A DNA stretch of 64,000 nucleotides from Rhodocyclaceae bacterium (GTDB lineage Bacteria; Pseudomonadota; Gammaproteobacteria; Burkholderiales; Rhodocyclaceae): assembly GCA_030824275.1 (NCBI GenBank), contig JAVBXY010000038.1, positions 186,001 to 250,000 on the forward strand, given 5' to 3'. Made by a program: the position numbers and the translations under genes. The notes under the pieces were generated by a model. It searched no databases. It worked only from the letters and a program-made list of their open reading frames with translations, and was not told the DNA's origin. Below, in pieces: positions 19,358 to 27,973 of the stretch. How positions within the stretch are numbered: position 1 is the first letter of the stretch; each line of letters begins with the position of its first letter.

Positions 19358-20285
19358 TCCCAACTGGGAACGCAAGGTATTGGAAAAAATCGCCCTCGAA
19401 GGGATCGCCGAGCAACGGCGCAGCCGGCGCTGGGGCATCTTTTTCAAAGTGCTCGGCTTCACGTATCTGGCGGTCGTCCTCGGTTTCGTCATCGACTGGG
19501 GCCAGACCGAAAAACTCGCCGAAGGGCAGAAGTACACCGCGCTGGTCAATCTGACCGGCGTCATCCAGGCCAAGGGCGATGCCAACGCCGAGCATGTCAT
19601 TGGCGCGCTACAGGCCGCTTTCGAAGACCAGAATACCGCTGGCATCATCCTTCGCATCAACAGTCCCGGTGGCAGTCCGGTCCAGGCCGGCATCATCAAC
19701 GATGAAATGCGTCGCCTGCGTGCCAAGCATGCGGACAAGCCGCTGCACGTGGTGGTCGAGGACGTTTGTGCCTCTGGTGGTTATTACGTTGCCGCTGCCG
19801 CCGACAAGATCTACGTGGACAAGGCCAGCATCGTCGGTTCCATCGGCGTGTTGATGGATGGTTTCGGTTTTACCGGCACCATGGAAAAGCTTGGTGTCGA
19901 GCGGCGCCTGCTGACCGCTGGCGAGAGCAAGGGGTTTCTCGATCCCTTCTCACCGCAGAACGAATCCCACAAGGCCCACGCCAAGGAAATGCTTGGCGAA
20001 ATCCACCAGCAGTTCATCGATGTGGTGAAGAAGGGGCGTGGCAAGCGCCTCAAGGAAACCCCGGAAATGTTCTCCGGCCTCATGTGGAGCGGTGCCAAGA
20101 GCATCGAAATGGGTCTGGCCGACGGCTATGGCACCGTAGACAGCGTTGCCCGCGACGTGTTCAAGGCACCCGATGTGCGTGACTTCACCGTCAAGCAGAA
20201 CTTCGCCGAGAAGTTCGCCAAGCAGTTTGGTGCGGACATGGCGGAAGGCGCTGCCAGCACCTTGTCGCGCTTTACACTGCGTTAA
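19341..20285 (+). CDS. S49-family signal peptide peptidase (SppA-like)
   Basis: A 314-residue membrane-anchored serine peptidase predicted to degrade cleaved signal peptides. One transmembrane segment lies at about 32-52 (GIFFKVLGFTYLAVVLGFV). The periplasmic domain has the oxyanion loop NSPGGSP (108-114), the serine nucleophile S145 in VCASGGYYVA and the likely general base K197 in ESKGFLDPF. The length fits the short single-domain form that assembles as an octamer, not the 67-kDa E. coli SppA. The start is taken as the GTG at 19341, overlapping the Rieske gene. Its last 14 bases overlap the convergent ppk1 end. Confidence 0.9.
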   Translation: MSDSNDPNWERKVLEKIALEGIAEQRRSRRWGIFFKVLGFTYLAVVLGFVIDWGQTEKLAEGQKYTALVNLTGVIQAKGDANAEHVIGALQAAFEDQNTAGIILRINSPGGSPVQAGIINDEMRRLRAKHADKPLHVVVEDVCASGGYYVAAAADKIYVDKASIVGSIGVLMDGFGFTGTMEKLGVERRLLTAGESKGFLDPFSPQNESHKAHAKEMLGEIHQQFIDVVKKGRGKRLKETPEMFSGLMWSGAKSIEMGLADGYGTVDSVARDVFKAPDVRDFTVKQNFAEKFAKQFGADMAEGAASTLSRFTLR

Positions 20286-22356
20286 CCGTATTCACCCGCA
20301 TCTCCGCGAGCAGCAGTTCCTGCGCGCAGATGCGGGCGCGTCGGGTCGGCTTCGTGCGGTATTCGCCGTTGCTGTTCATTTCCCATGACTGGGCGTTGTC
20401 CGTCAGGTAGGACTTGAGGCCTTCCTTCAGCACCCGGCGCTTGAGCTTCGGATCGAGGACCGGGAAGCAGACCTCGATGCGGCGGAAGAAGTTGCGCTCC
20501 ATCCAGTCGGCACTCGACAGATAAATGGTCTGCGCCCCATCGGCGTGGAAATAGAAAATCCGGTGATGTTCGAGGAAGCGGCCGATCACCGAGCGCACCT
20601 TGATGTTATCCGACAGGCCCTTGACGCCGGGACGCAGCGAGCAGACCCCGCGCACGATCAGGTCGATGGTCACACCGGCTTGGCTGGCGTCGTAGAGCGC
20701 CTCGATGATCTCCGGCTCCAGCAGCGAATTCATCTTGGCGATGATGCGTGCCGGCCGGCCGGCCTTGGCCGCGATGGTTTCCTGGCGGATCGCCGCCAGC
20801 ATGTTCGTATGTAGCGAGAAAGGCGCCTGCCAGAGGTGCTTGAGGGCGCCGGCCTTGCCCAGTCCCGTCAGCTGCTTGAAGACTTCATTGACGTCGTCGC
20901 CGATCTCCGGGTTGCAGGTCAGCAGGCCGAAGTCCGTATAGAAGCGAGTCGTGCCCGGATGGTAGTTGCCGGTACCGAGATGGATGTAGCGACGATAGCC
21001 GCTGTCCTCGCGGCGCAAGACCATCAGCATCTTGGCGTGGGTCTTGTAACCGACGACGCCATAGACCACATGGGCGCCGACCTCTTCGAGACGGGCAGCG
21101 ATGGACAGGTTGGCTTCCTCGTCGAAGCGGGCCATCAGCTCCACGACCACGGTGACTTCCTTGCCCTTCTGTGCCGCACGCAGCAGGTGTTCCATCAGCA
21201 CTGAGTCGGTGCCCGTGCGATACACCGTCATCTTGATCGCCACCACATGCGGATCGTCCGCCGCCTGTTCCAGCAACTGGATCACCGGGGTGAAGGACTG
21301 GAAGGGGTGATGCATCAGGATGTCCTGCTTGCGGATGCTGGCGAAGATGTCGTAGCGCTTGGTCAGCACCTTTGGCAGGCCCGGCTGGAAGGGCGCGTAT
21401 TTCAGGTCCGGGCGCTCCACCTTGTCGGGCACCGACATCAGGCGCACCAGGTTCACGATGCCCGGCACGCGGTAAAGATCCTCGCGGCCGAGGCCGAACT
21501 GCTGCAAGAGGAAATCCGTCATCACGTCCGAGCAGTTGTCGGCCACCTCCAGGCGCACGGCATCGCCGAAATGGCGTTGCGGCAATTCGCCCTGAAGGGC
21601 GATGCGCAGGTTCTTCACTTCCTCGTCATCGACGAAGAGGTCGGAGTTGCGGGTGACGCGGAACTGCCAGCAGCCGAGCACATTCATGCCCGTGAACAAC
21701 TCACCGACATGGGCATGCAGGATCGAGGACAGGAAGACGAAACCGTGCTCGACACCACACAGTTCCTTGGGCAGGCGGATAACGCGGGGCAGGGCGCGGG
21801 GCGCCTGAACGATGGCGGCGCCGGAACTGCGGCCGAAGGCATCGGTGCCTTCCAGTTCAACCGCGAAATTGAGACTCTTGTTCAGCACGCGAGGGAAGGG
21901 GTGCGACGGGTCCAGTCCGATGGGGGTCAGCACCGGCATTACTTCATTGATGAAATACTCGTGTATCCATTCCTGCTGGGCGTCGGTCCACAGGCTGCGA
22001 CGGATAAAGACGATGCCTTCGTCGGCCAGGGCCGGCAGGATCACGTCATTGAGCAGCGCGTACTGCTCGGCGATCAACTTGTGCGCCTGTCCCGTGACGC
22101 GACGGAAAACCTCCTGCGGCGGCATGCCGTCTACCCCGGCGGCATGGCTACCGAGCTTGAGTTGTTCCTTGAGGCCAGCGGCTCGAATCTCGAAGAACTC
22201 GTCGAGGTTGGACGAGACGATGCACAGAAAGCGCAGGCGTTCGAGCAAGGGTACAGAATCGTCCGCCGCCTGGGCCAGCACACGGCGATTGAAGGCCAGC
22301 AGGGTGAGTTCGCGGTTGAGGAAGTGGTCCAGGGGATAGCGGCGCGCAGACGGCAT
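20272..22356 (-). CDS. ppk1: Polyphosphate kinase PPK1
   Basis: A 694-residue polyphosphate kinase, which reversibly polymerises the ATP gamma-phosphate into inorganic polyphosphate. The autophosphorylated histidine is H440 in VGYKTHAKML; the second conserved histidine region ILMHHPFQSF is at about 350. The N-terminal domain begins FLNRELTLLAFNRRVLAQA, and the C-terminal phospholipase-D-like halves include VCSLRPGV and SSADWMERNFFRR. It is divergent from ppx, so synthesis and breakdown genes share one 96-bp control region. The 3' end overlaps the S49 peptidase gene by 14 bases. Confidence 0.97.
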   Translation of the reverse strand: MPSARRYPLDHFLNRELTLLAFNRRVLAQAADDSVPLLERLRFLCIVSSNLDEFFEIRAAGLKEQLKLGSHAAGVDGMPPQEVFRRVTGQAHKLIAEQYALLNDVILPALADEGIVFIRRSLWTDAQQEWIHEYFINEVMPVLTPIGLDPSHPFPRVLNKSLNFAVELEGTDAFGRSSGAAIVQAPRALPRVIRLPKELCGVEHGFVFLSSILHAHVGELFTGMNVLGCWQFRVTRNSDLFVDDEEVKNLRIALQGELPQRHFGDAVRLEVADNCSDVMTDFLLQQFGLGREDLYRVPGIVNLVRLMSVPDKVERPDLKYAPFQPGLPKVLTKRYDIFASIRKQDILMHHPFQSFTPVIQLLEQAADDPHVVAIKMTVYRTGTDSVLMEHLLRAAQKGKEVTVVVELMARFDEEANLSIAARLEEVGAHVVYGVVGYKTHAKMLMVLRREDSGYRRYIHLGTGNYHPGTTRFYTDFGLLTCNPEIGDDVNEVFKQLTGLGKAGALKHLWQAPFSLHTNMLAAIRQETIAAKAGRPARIIAKMNSLLEPEIIEALYDASQAGVTIDLIVRGVCSLRPGVKGLSDNIKVRSVIGRFLEHHRIFYFHADGAQTIYLSSADWMERNFFRRIEVCFPVLDPKLKRRVLKEGLKSYLTDNAQSWEMNSNGEYRTKPTRRARICAQELLLAEMRVNTVNAV

Positions 22357-22440
22357 GGGGGCTTTCGCGGAAAACGGATCGCATGATTATGTGTCACTTT
22401 TATTGCCGCAATATGACGAGGATCAAAGGTTTCGTGAGGG

Positions 22441-22446
22441 TAGAAT
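22441..22446 (+). promoter_or_regulatory. -10-like TAGAAT before ppx
   Basis: TAGAAT ends 7 bases before the ppx ATG, so a sigma-70 start would fall on or next to the initiation codon and give a leaderless mRNA. No good -35 element is seen. Confidence 0.35.
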
Positions 22447-22452
22447 TCCGCC

Positions 22453-23937
22453 ATGGCCTATGAATTGATCGCTGCCGTCGACCTCGGCTCCAACAGCTTC
22501 CGGCTCCAGGTGGGACGGATCGTCGGCAATCAGATCTACCCTCTCGATGGCCTCAAGGAAGCGGTCCGATTGGCCGCCGGCCTTACTCCCGACAAGAAAC
22601 TCGATGCCGCCGCCCAGCAGCGGGGCGTCCAGGCCCTGTCGCGTTTCGCCGAGCGCCTGCGCGGCTTCGACCGTGGTGCCGTGCGTGCCGTGGCGACCAA
22701 CACCCTGCGAGTAGCGAAGAATGCCGAAGCCTTCCTGGAAAAAGCCGAAGCGGCGCTGGGCTTTCCCATCGAGGTCATCGCCGGCCGCGAAGAGGCCCGC
22801 CTGATTTACCTTGGTGTTGCCCATACGCTGGCCAATCCGGCGACGCGGCAATTGGTGGTGGATATCGGCGGCGGCTCCACGGAGTTCATCATCGGCCAGA
22901 ACATTGAGCCGATCCGTCTCGAATCGCTCTACATGGGCTGCGTCAGCTTCACCCTGCGCTACTTTCCCGAAGGTCGCGTGGACAAGCGCAGCTTCAAGGA
23001 GGCAGAGCTAGGCGCCCGTCGCGAGTTGCAAACCATCGTTCAAGCCTATCGGGAAACCGGCTGGGACGAGGCCGTCGGTTCTTCGGGCACAGCCAAGGCC
23101 ATCGTCGACCTGATCGAACTCAATGGCTTCGCCGACCAGGGCATCACCCGCGAAGGGCTCGATTCACTGCGCAGTGAATTGCTGCACGCCGGCCATGCCT
23201 CACGCATGAAGCTGGAAGGCCTGCGCGCCGACCGCATTCCGGTGCTGCCGGGCGGGCTCGCCATCATGTCGGCGATCTTCAAGGAGTTCGGCCTCGAACG
23301 CATGACCTTCTCCGAGGGCGCCCTGCGCCTCGGCGTGCTCTACGACCAGCTCGGTCGCTATCACCACGACGACCTGCGCGAAGCCACCGTCAACCGCTTC
23401 ATGCAGCGCTACGAGGTGGATCGCAAGCAGGCCGCTCGCGTCGCCCAGACGGCACTCGGGCTGCTGCGTCAACTGGTGCCGGCAACCCGGGAGGCCGATC
23501 ATCCCGATGCGCAGTTCCTCGTCTGGGCCGCGCGCCTGCACGAAATCGGCATTTCCGTCGCCCATTCCAGCTACCACAAGCACAGCGCCTACATTCTCGC
23601 CAATGCCGACATGCCCGGCTTCTCGCGGCGCGACCAGGCGCGGCTATCGCGTCTCGTCCTCGCCCATCGCGGCAAGCTGGAGCGGGCTCAGCCCCTTCAG
23701 GGCGAAGCGTCGGAATGGACGCTGATCTTCTGTCTGCGCACCGCCGCGCTGCTGCATCGGCCCCGCGACGACAAACCGCTGCCGCCGCTGACGACAGGTT
23801 TCACCCGCAGCGGATTCCGCCTCGGCGTCGCCCGCGCATGGCTCGATGCCTCGCCTCTCACCAGTGCCGTGCTTGGCGAAGAGGCGCAGCAGTGGGCCGG
23901 CGTCAGCGGCGAGCTGCGCATCCAGCACGACAGCTGA
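22453..23937 (+). CDS. ppx: Exopolyphosphatase (Ppx/GppA family)
   Basis: A 494-residue sugar-kinase/Hsp70-fold phosphatase that releases phosphate from polyphosphate chain ends and may also hydrolyse pppGpp. The nucleotide-binding loops AVDLGSNSFRLQVG (8-21) and VVDIGGGSTEFI (about 138-149) are intact; E121-type and GSSGTAKA motifs follow, and a C-terminal HD-like helical domain (about 310-490) includes AARLHEIG. It is paired divergently with ppk1. Family members cannot be separated into Ppx and GppA by motif alone; the ppk1 linkage favours Ppx. Confidence 0.93.
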   Translation: MAYELIAAVDLGSNSFRLQVGRIVGNQIYPLDGLKEAVRLAAGLTPDKKLDAAAQQRGVQALSRFAERLRGFDRGAVRAVATNTLRVAKNAEAFLEKAEAALGFPIEVIAGREEARLIYLGVAHTLANPATRQLVVDIGGGSTEFIIGQNIEPIRLESLYMGCVSFTLRYFPEGRVDKRSFKEAELGARRELQTIVQAYRETGWDEAVGSSGTAKAIVDLIELNGFADQGITREGLDSLRSELLHAGHASRMKLEGLRADRIPVLPGGLAIMSAIFKEFGLERMTFSEGALRLGVLYDQLGRYHHDDLREATVNRFMQRYEVDRKQAARVAQTALGLLRQLVPATREADHPDAQFLVWAARLHEIGISVAHSSYHKHSAYILANADMPGFSRRDQARLSRLVLAHRGKLERAQPLQGEASEWTLIFCLRTAALLHRPRDDKPLPPLTTGFTRSGFRLGVARAWLDASPLTSAVLGEEAQQWAGVSGELRIQHDS

Positions 23938-23958
23938 CATTACAAGCCCGCCAGCCTG

Positions 23959-25080
23959 ATGTTCCTTGCCCGCATTGAAGTAGTCCCCCAGGCCGGCGGC
24001 GGAAACAACATCAAGTTGTCGGGACGCTGGACGCTGGCCACCACCTCGGAACAGGCCGGCCAGCTCGCCGTGCAACTGGGCGATGCGGCCGGCGGCAAAT
24101 CCTCCTGGGATTGCCTCGGTATCGACGCCCTCGACAGTGCCGGCGCCATGTTGCTGTGGCGGGCCTGGGGCAGGGCGCTGCCAACCACCCTGCTGATCTC
24201 GCCGGAACACCTGCGCGCCTTCGAACGGATCAGCACAGCCGATCACGAGCCCCACGCTGCGCCGCCCCCGATCTCGCCGCTGGAAGGCGTCATCGTCGTC
24301 GGTGGCGCCGCTATTGGCGTCGTTCGTCACCTGATGGACTTCACTGTCCTCATTGGGCAAATGGGTCTGGACCTGCTGCATGTGCTGCGCCAGCCCGCCG
24401 AACTGCCGCGCCGCGAGATTTCCGCCAATCTCTACAAGAGCGGCGTCAAGGCCATGCCCGTTACCGCACTGGTGGGCTTCCTCATCGGCGTCGTGCTGTC
24501 CTATCTCTCGGCCCTGCAACTCAAGCAGTTCGGGGCCGACGTCTTCATCGTCAATATCATCGGCCTCGGCGTCGTCCGCGAACTCGGCCCGGTGCTGGTC
24601 GCCGTGCTCGTCGCCGGCCGCTCCGGCTCGGCAATGACGGCGCAACTCGGCGTCATGCGCGTCACCGAGGAAATCGATGCCTTGTCCACCATGGGCGTGT
24701 CGCGCAGCCTGCGCCTGATTTTCCCCAAGGTCGTGGCCCTGTCCATCGCCATGCCGCTGCTGGTGCTGTGGACCACGGCCATCGCCCTGATCGGCGGAAT
24801 GGTCTCCGCCCAACTCCAGCTCGACATCGCCTACGGCTTCTTCTTCCAGACCCTGCCGCGCGTGATTCCCGTCGCCAACCTCTGGATCGGCCTCACCAAA
24901 GGCCTCGTCTTCGGTTTCTTCATCGCCCTCGTGGCCTGCCATTTCGGCCTGCGCGTGCGGCCCAACACCGAGAGTCTGTCCGCCAACACCACCGCCTCGG
25001 TGGTCACCGCGATTACCGTGGTCATCGTCGTCGATGCCATCTTCGCCATCGCCACCCGCTCCATCGGCTTGCCGGGTTAG
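23959..25080 (+). CDS. MlaE-type lipid ABC transporter permease with N-terminal STAS domain
   Basis: A 373-residue inner-membrane permease of the MlaE/YrbE family. Residues 1-95 form a STAS-like domain (IKLSGRWTLATTSEQ, then LGIDALDSAGAMLLWRAWG), fused to the permease. The permease core has about five membrane segments and the family signature GLGVVRELGPVLVAVLVAGRSGSAMTAQ, split here as RELGPVLVAVLVAGR and SGSAMTAQLGVM, then EEIDALSTMG. In E. coli the STAS protein MlaB is separate, so this is a natural fusion also known in other bacteria. It is followed by the ATPase, MCE and lipoprotein genes and should move phospholipids between inner and outer membrane. Confidence 0.92.
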   Translation: MFLARIEVVPQAGGGNNIKLSGRWTLATTSEQAGQLAVQLGDAAGGKSSWDCLGIDALDSAGAMLLWRAWGRALPTTLLISPEHLRAFERISTADHEPHAAPPPISPLEGVIVVGGAAIGVVRHLMDFTVLIGQMGLDLLHVLRQPAELPRREISANLYKSGVKAMPVTALVGFLIGVVLSYLSALQLKQFGADVFIVNIIGLGVVRELGPVLVAVLVAGRSGSAMTAQLGVMRVTEEIDALSTMGVSRSLRLIFPKVVALSIAMPLLVLWTTAIALIGGMVSAQLQLDIAYGFFFQTLPRVIPVANLWIGLTKGLVFGFFIALVACHFGLRVRPNTESLSANTTASVVTAITVVIVVDAIFAIATRSIGLPG

Positions 25081-25090
25081 CGCGATCACC

Positions 25091-25876
25091 ATGAGCGTTC
25101 CTGCCATCCGCATCCGCGACCTGCACACCCGCTTCGGCGAGGTGTGGATACATTGCGGCATCGACCTCGAGATCAGCCGGGGCGAGCTGGTGTCCCTGGT
25201 CGGTGGCTCCGGCAGCGGTAAGACCACGCTGCTGCGGCAGATGATCGGTCTGCTCACGCCCACCAGCGGCAGCATCGAGATTTTCGGCGAGCCGCTGTTC
25301 GGCGGCAGCGTCGAGCGCGAGCGCACTCTGCGTCAGCGCTTCGGCGTACTCTTCCAGCACGGCGCCCTGTTCTCGGCCTTCAGCGTCTACGACAACATCG
25401 CCTTTCCGCTGCGCGAACTCAAACGCTACGACGAAGCCACCATCCACGACCTCGTCATGCTCAAGCTGTCCATGGTCGAACTGCTACCGCGCCATGGCCG
25501 GCTGATGCCCGCCGAGCTGTCCGGCGGCATGGTCAAGCGTGTCGCCCTGGCCCGCGCCCTGGCGCTGGAACCGGAACTGCTGCTGCTCGACGAGCCCACC
25601 GCCGGCCTCGACCCGGACCGCTCCGACAACTTCGTGCGCCTGATCCGCATGCTCGGCGAGGAACTCGGCCTCACCGTCGTCCTCGTCACCCACGACCTCG
25701 ACACCCTGGCCGCCTTGTCCACCCGCGTCGCCGTGCTGGCCGACCAGCGCATCCTCGCCTACGGCACCACTGACGAGATCATCCGCAACGACCACCCCTT
25801 CATCCGCAACTTTTTCCTGTCGGAGCGCAGCATGCGTGCCCTGCAGAACACCGGGATCATTCCCGAAGCATCCTGA
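25091..25876 (+). CDS. MlaF-type ABC transporter ATP-binding protein
   Basis: A 261-residue ABC ATPase. Walker A is GGSGSGKT (38-45), the signature is LSGGM followed by VKRVALARAL, and Walker B is LLLLDEPTAGLDP. The LSGGM variant and the C-terminal RNFFLSERSMRAL extension match MlaF/Ttg2A proteins, which energise MCE lipid transporters. The ATG at 25091 gives the family start SVPAIRIRDLHTRFG; the frame continues upstream only through the 3' end of the permease gene. It lies 10 bp after the permease and 24 bp before the MCE gene. Confidence 0.94.
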   Translation: MSVPAIRIRDLHTRFGEVWIHCGIDLEISRGELVSLVGGSGSGKTTLLRQMIGLLTPTSGSIEIFGEPLFGGSVERERTLRQRFGVLFQHGALFSAFSVYDNIAFPLRELKRYDEATIHDLVMLKLSMVELLPRHGRLMPAELSGGMVKRVALARALALEPELLLLDEPTAGLDPDRSDNFVRLIRMLGEELGLTVVLVTHDLDTLAALSTRVAVLADQRILAYGTTDEIIRNDHPFIRNFFLSERSMRALQNTGIIPEAS

Positions 25877-25900
25877 CACCGAGAGACAAGAAAGCGCACC

Positions 25901-26848
25901 ATGGAAAACCGTTCCCACGCCCTTGCCGCCGGCATCTTTACCCTCCTGCTGGGGATCGCGGCCGCCATCGGCATCTGGTGGCTGGGCCAGAGCCGCGACC
26001 AGATGGATACCTACATCCTCGAAACGCGCAAGAACGTCACCGGCCTCAACATCCAGGCCACCGTACGCTATCGCGGCATCCGCGCCGGCAAGGTCGATTC
26101 CATCGAGCAAGACCCGAAAGACCCGCGCGTCATCCAGGTGCGCATCAGCCTGGAAAACCGCTTCAAGCTCACCAAGGGCGCCAGCGCCCAGCTCGGTTAC
26201 CAGGGCGTGACCGGCCTCGCCTACGTGCAGATCGAAGACGACGGCAGCACACCCGAACTGCTGACAGGGCAGGGCGACGAACCGCCGCGCATCACCCTCA
26301 AACCCACCCTGTTCGACACCCTCGGCGAAAAAGCCGTGGACATCATCGGCCAGGTGGCTGCCGTCTCCGGGCGGCTGGCCAAGGTGCTCGACGAGAAGAA
26401 CGCGCAGAACCTCTCGCGCACCCTGGAAAACGTCGCCACCGCCTCCGACGGCCTGCGCGAACTGCCCAAAGTGATCGCCTCCCTGCGCGAAGCCCTCTCC
26501 GAGAGCAACCTGCGCAACCTCAAACAAATCCTCGCCCATCTCGAAAAGACCGCCGGCGAAGCCGCCCCGCTGACCGCCGAAATGCGCGCCATGGTCAAAT
26601 CCATGACCAGTCTGTCGCAGCGCCTGGACCAGCTCGCCGGCAGCGCCGGGGAAGAACTCACCACCGCCACGCTGCCCCGCGCCAACGCACTCATGCGCGA
26701 ACTGGCCACCAACTCGCGGCAGCTCACGCGCATCCTCGACAGCCTTGAAGAGAACCCGCAAATGCTCATCTTCGGCCGCAACGCGCCCAATCCCGGCCCC
26801 GGCGAAGCCGGCTTCGCCGTCCCCGCGCCCGACCAGAAAGGGAAATGA
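25901..26848 (+). CDS. MCE-domain protein (MlaD-like)
   Basis: A 315-residue protein anchored by one N-terminal membrane helix (7-27, ALAAGIFTLLLGIAAAIGI), followed by a single MCE domain at about 38-118 (NVTGLNIQATVRYRGIRAGK, then SAQLGYQGVTGLAYVQIED). The remaining two thirds are helical and coiled-coil-like. This is longer than E. coli MlaD (183 residues) and closer to proteins that extend a hexameric lipid tunnel into the periplasm. It binds the permease-ATPase complex encoded just upstream. Confidence 0.92.
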   Translation: MENRSHALAAGIFTLLLGIAAAIGIWWLGQSRDQMDTYILETRKNVTGLNIQATVRYRGIRAGKVDSIEQDPKDPRVIQVRISLENRFKLTKGASAQLGYQGVTGLAYVQIEDDGSTPELLTGQGDEPPRITLKPTLFDTLGEKAVDIIGQVAAVSGRLAKVLDEKNAQNLSRTLENVATASDGLRELPKVIASLREALSESNLRNLKQILAHLEKTAGEAAPLTAEMRAMVKSMTSLSQRLDQLAGSAGEELTTATLPRANALMRELATNSRQLTRILDSLEENPQMLIFGRNAPNPGPGEAGFAVPAPDQKGK

Positions 26849-26849
26849 C

Positions 26850-27473
26850 ATGACCGCCTGCCGCCACGGAATCCTCTCCGCCGTCTTCGTCCTGCTGCTC
26901 GCCGGCTGCGGCGGCGCCAACACCCGTCAGGGCGACATCGCCTATTACGACCTCGGCACCATCGCCAAAGTCAGCGGCACCCAGGCGTTGATGTTGCGCG
27001 GCATCGATGTCCAGGCCCCGTCCTGGCTCGGCACCCCGGCCATGCAGTTCCGCCTCGCCTACGCCGATGCCGGTCGCCGCCAGAGCTACGCCGCCTCGCG
27101 CTGGGCCGCGCCACCGGCCGAACTGCTCGAATCAGCCCTGCGCCGCCGCATTGCCTCTGGCGAAACCGATGTCTCCAGCGCCGGCTGCCGCCTGCGCATC
27201 GACATTGATGAATTCGCTCAGGTCTTCGACACCACCGACACCAGCCGCGCAGTCATCGAAGCCCGCGTCCTCCTGCTTGCCGCGAGGAGCGACCAACTCC
27301 TGGCCCGCCGCGTCATCAGCCTCAGCCGGCCCGCCACCACTGCCGACGCCAAGGGCGGCGTCACCGCCTTCGCCGACCTCACCGGTGAAATGAGCCGCGA
27401 TGTCGCCTTTTGGCTGGTCAAACTTGCCCGCGACACCCCGGCGCTGGCCGAGCGCTGCCGGGTAGGGACCTGA
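26850..27473 (+). CDS. ABC-type transport auxiliary lipoprotein (PqiC/DUF330-like)
   Basis: A 207-residue lipoprotein. The signal peptide ends in the lipobox LLAGC with lipidated C20. After it comes the family pattern ...YYDLGT (about 30-36), RGIDVQAPSWL and AYADAGRRQSYAASRWAAPP, as in the lipoproteins that accompany MCE transporters such as PqiC. It probably links the MCE protein to the outer membrane. The start ATG lies 1 base after the MCE gene's stop codon. No MlaC-like soluble carrier gene is adjacent, so this lipoprotein is the only periplasmic partner in the operon. Confidence 0.85.
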   Translation: MTACRHGILSAVFVLLLAGCGGANTRQGDIAYYDLGTIAKVSGTQALMLRGIDVQAPSWLGTPAMQFRLAYADAGRRQSYAASRWAAPPAELLESALRRRIASGETDVSSAGCRLRIDIDEFAQVFDTTDTSRAVIEARVLLLAARSDQLLARRVISLSRPATTADAKGGVTAFADLTGEMSRDVAFWLVKLARDTPALAERCRVGT

Positions 27474-27494
27474 ACAGCCCGCTTCGGGCCAGAT

Positions 27495-27519
27495 CGCCGT
27501 TCCGCCAGCGCCGACTTTT
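27495..27519 (-). repeat. Dispersed 25-bp repeat, copy 5 (intergenic)
   Basis: Read on the minus strand it is AAAAGTCGGCGCTGG followed by CGGAACGGCG. It lies 21 bp behind the lipoprotein gene, at the left edge of the accessory patch. Confidence 0.9.
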
Positions 27520-27564
27520 TTGCGGCCCATGGCGATGCACCCCTGCCATTCCGTTGTCGCTGGT

Positions 27565-27593
27565 TTGACGTTGGCGTATGCTCCCCGTATTCA
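27565..27593 (+). promoter_or_regulatory. Sigma-70-like promoter before the 114-residue hypothetical gene
   Basis: TTGACG (27565-27570) and TATTCA (27588-27593) are separated by 17 bases. Transcription would start near 27600, a few bases before the ATG at 27608. Confidence 0.5.
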
Positions 27594-27607
27594 CGGAGCC
27601 CGCCAGC

Positions 27608-27952
27608 ATGAGCCAGTCCGCGCGCAAGTCCATCCCCGTCGTCAAGAAACTGCCCCCCGGCGCACCAGGTACCCGGCGGCTGGCCGAGCGCTATGGCGAC
27701 GCCCTCGTCTGCGTCCGCTATCGCGTGGACGAAGCCACCGGCCGGCGACAAACCACCGTCGAACTGGTGGTTTCCGAACGGCAGACCGAAGCCCGCGAGT
27801 TCCATATCCGCGTTGCGGCCGATGAAGCGGTGCTGCGACAACAGGTCAAGGCCGCAGGCGGCCAGTGGGATACTTCGAAAATGTTGTGGCGGGTTTCGGC
27901 GGAGGTGGTCCGCAAGCTCAAGCTACGCAGTCGCGTCGTGGTGACGAGCTGA
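27608..27952 (+). CDS. Conserved hypothetical protein, 114 residues
   Basis: Function not recognised. A basic N-terminus (SQSARKSIPVVKKLPPGAPGTRRL) is followed by RYGDALVCVRYRVDEATGRR, split as RYGDALVCVRY and RVDEATGRR, and a TTVELVVSE strand. It has no signal peptide or membrane segment. I recall similar small proteins with the VKKLPPGAPGT...YGDALVCVRYR pattern from accessory regions of betaproteobacteria, but cannot check this here. It has its own likely promoter and opens the lower-GC patch. Confidence 0.65.
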   Translation: MSQSARKSIPVVKKLPPGAPGTRRLAERYGDALVCVRYRVDEATGRRQTTVELVVSERQTEAREFHIRVAADEAVLRQQVKAAGGQWDTSKMLWRVSAEVVRKLKLRSRVVVTS

Positions 27953-27973
27953 TAGATATAAAAATAGCCAAAT

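Noticed and set aside
22385-22425. Pho-box-like sequence between ppk1 and ppx
   Set aside because: Half-sites match the PhoB consensus only partly (about 5 of 7 and 4 of 7); not enough to call an operator.
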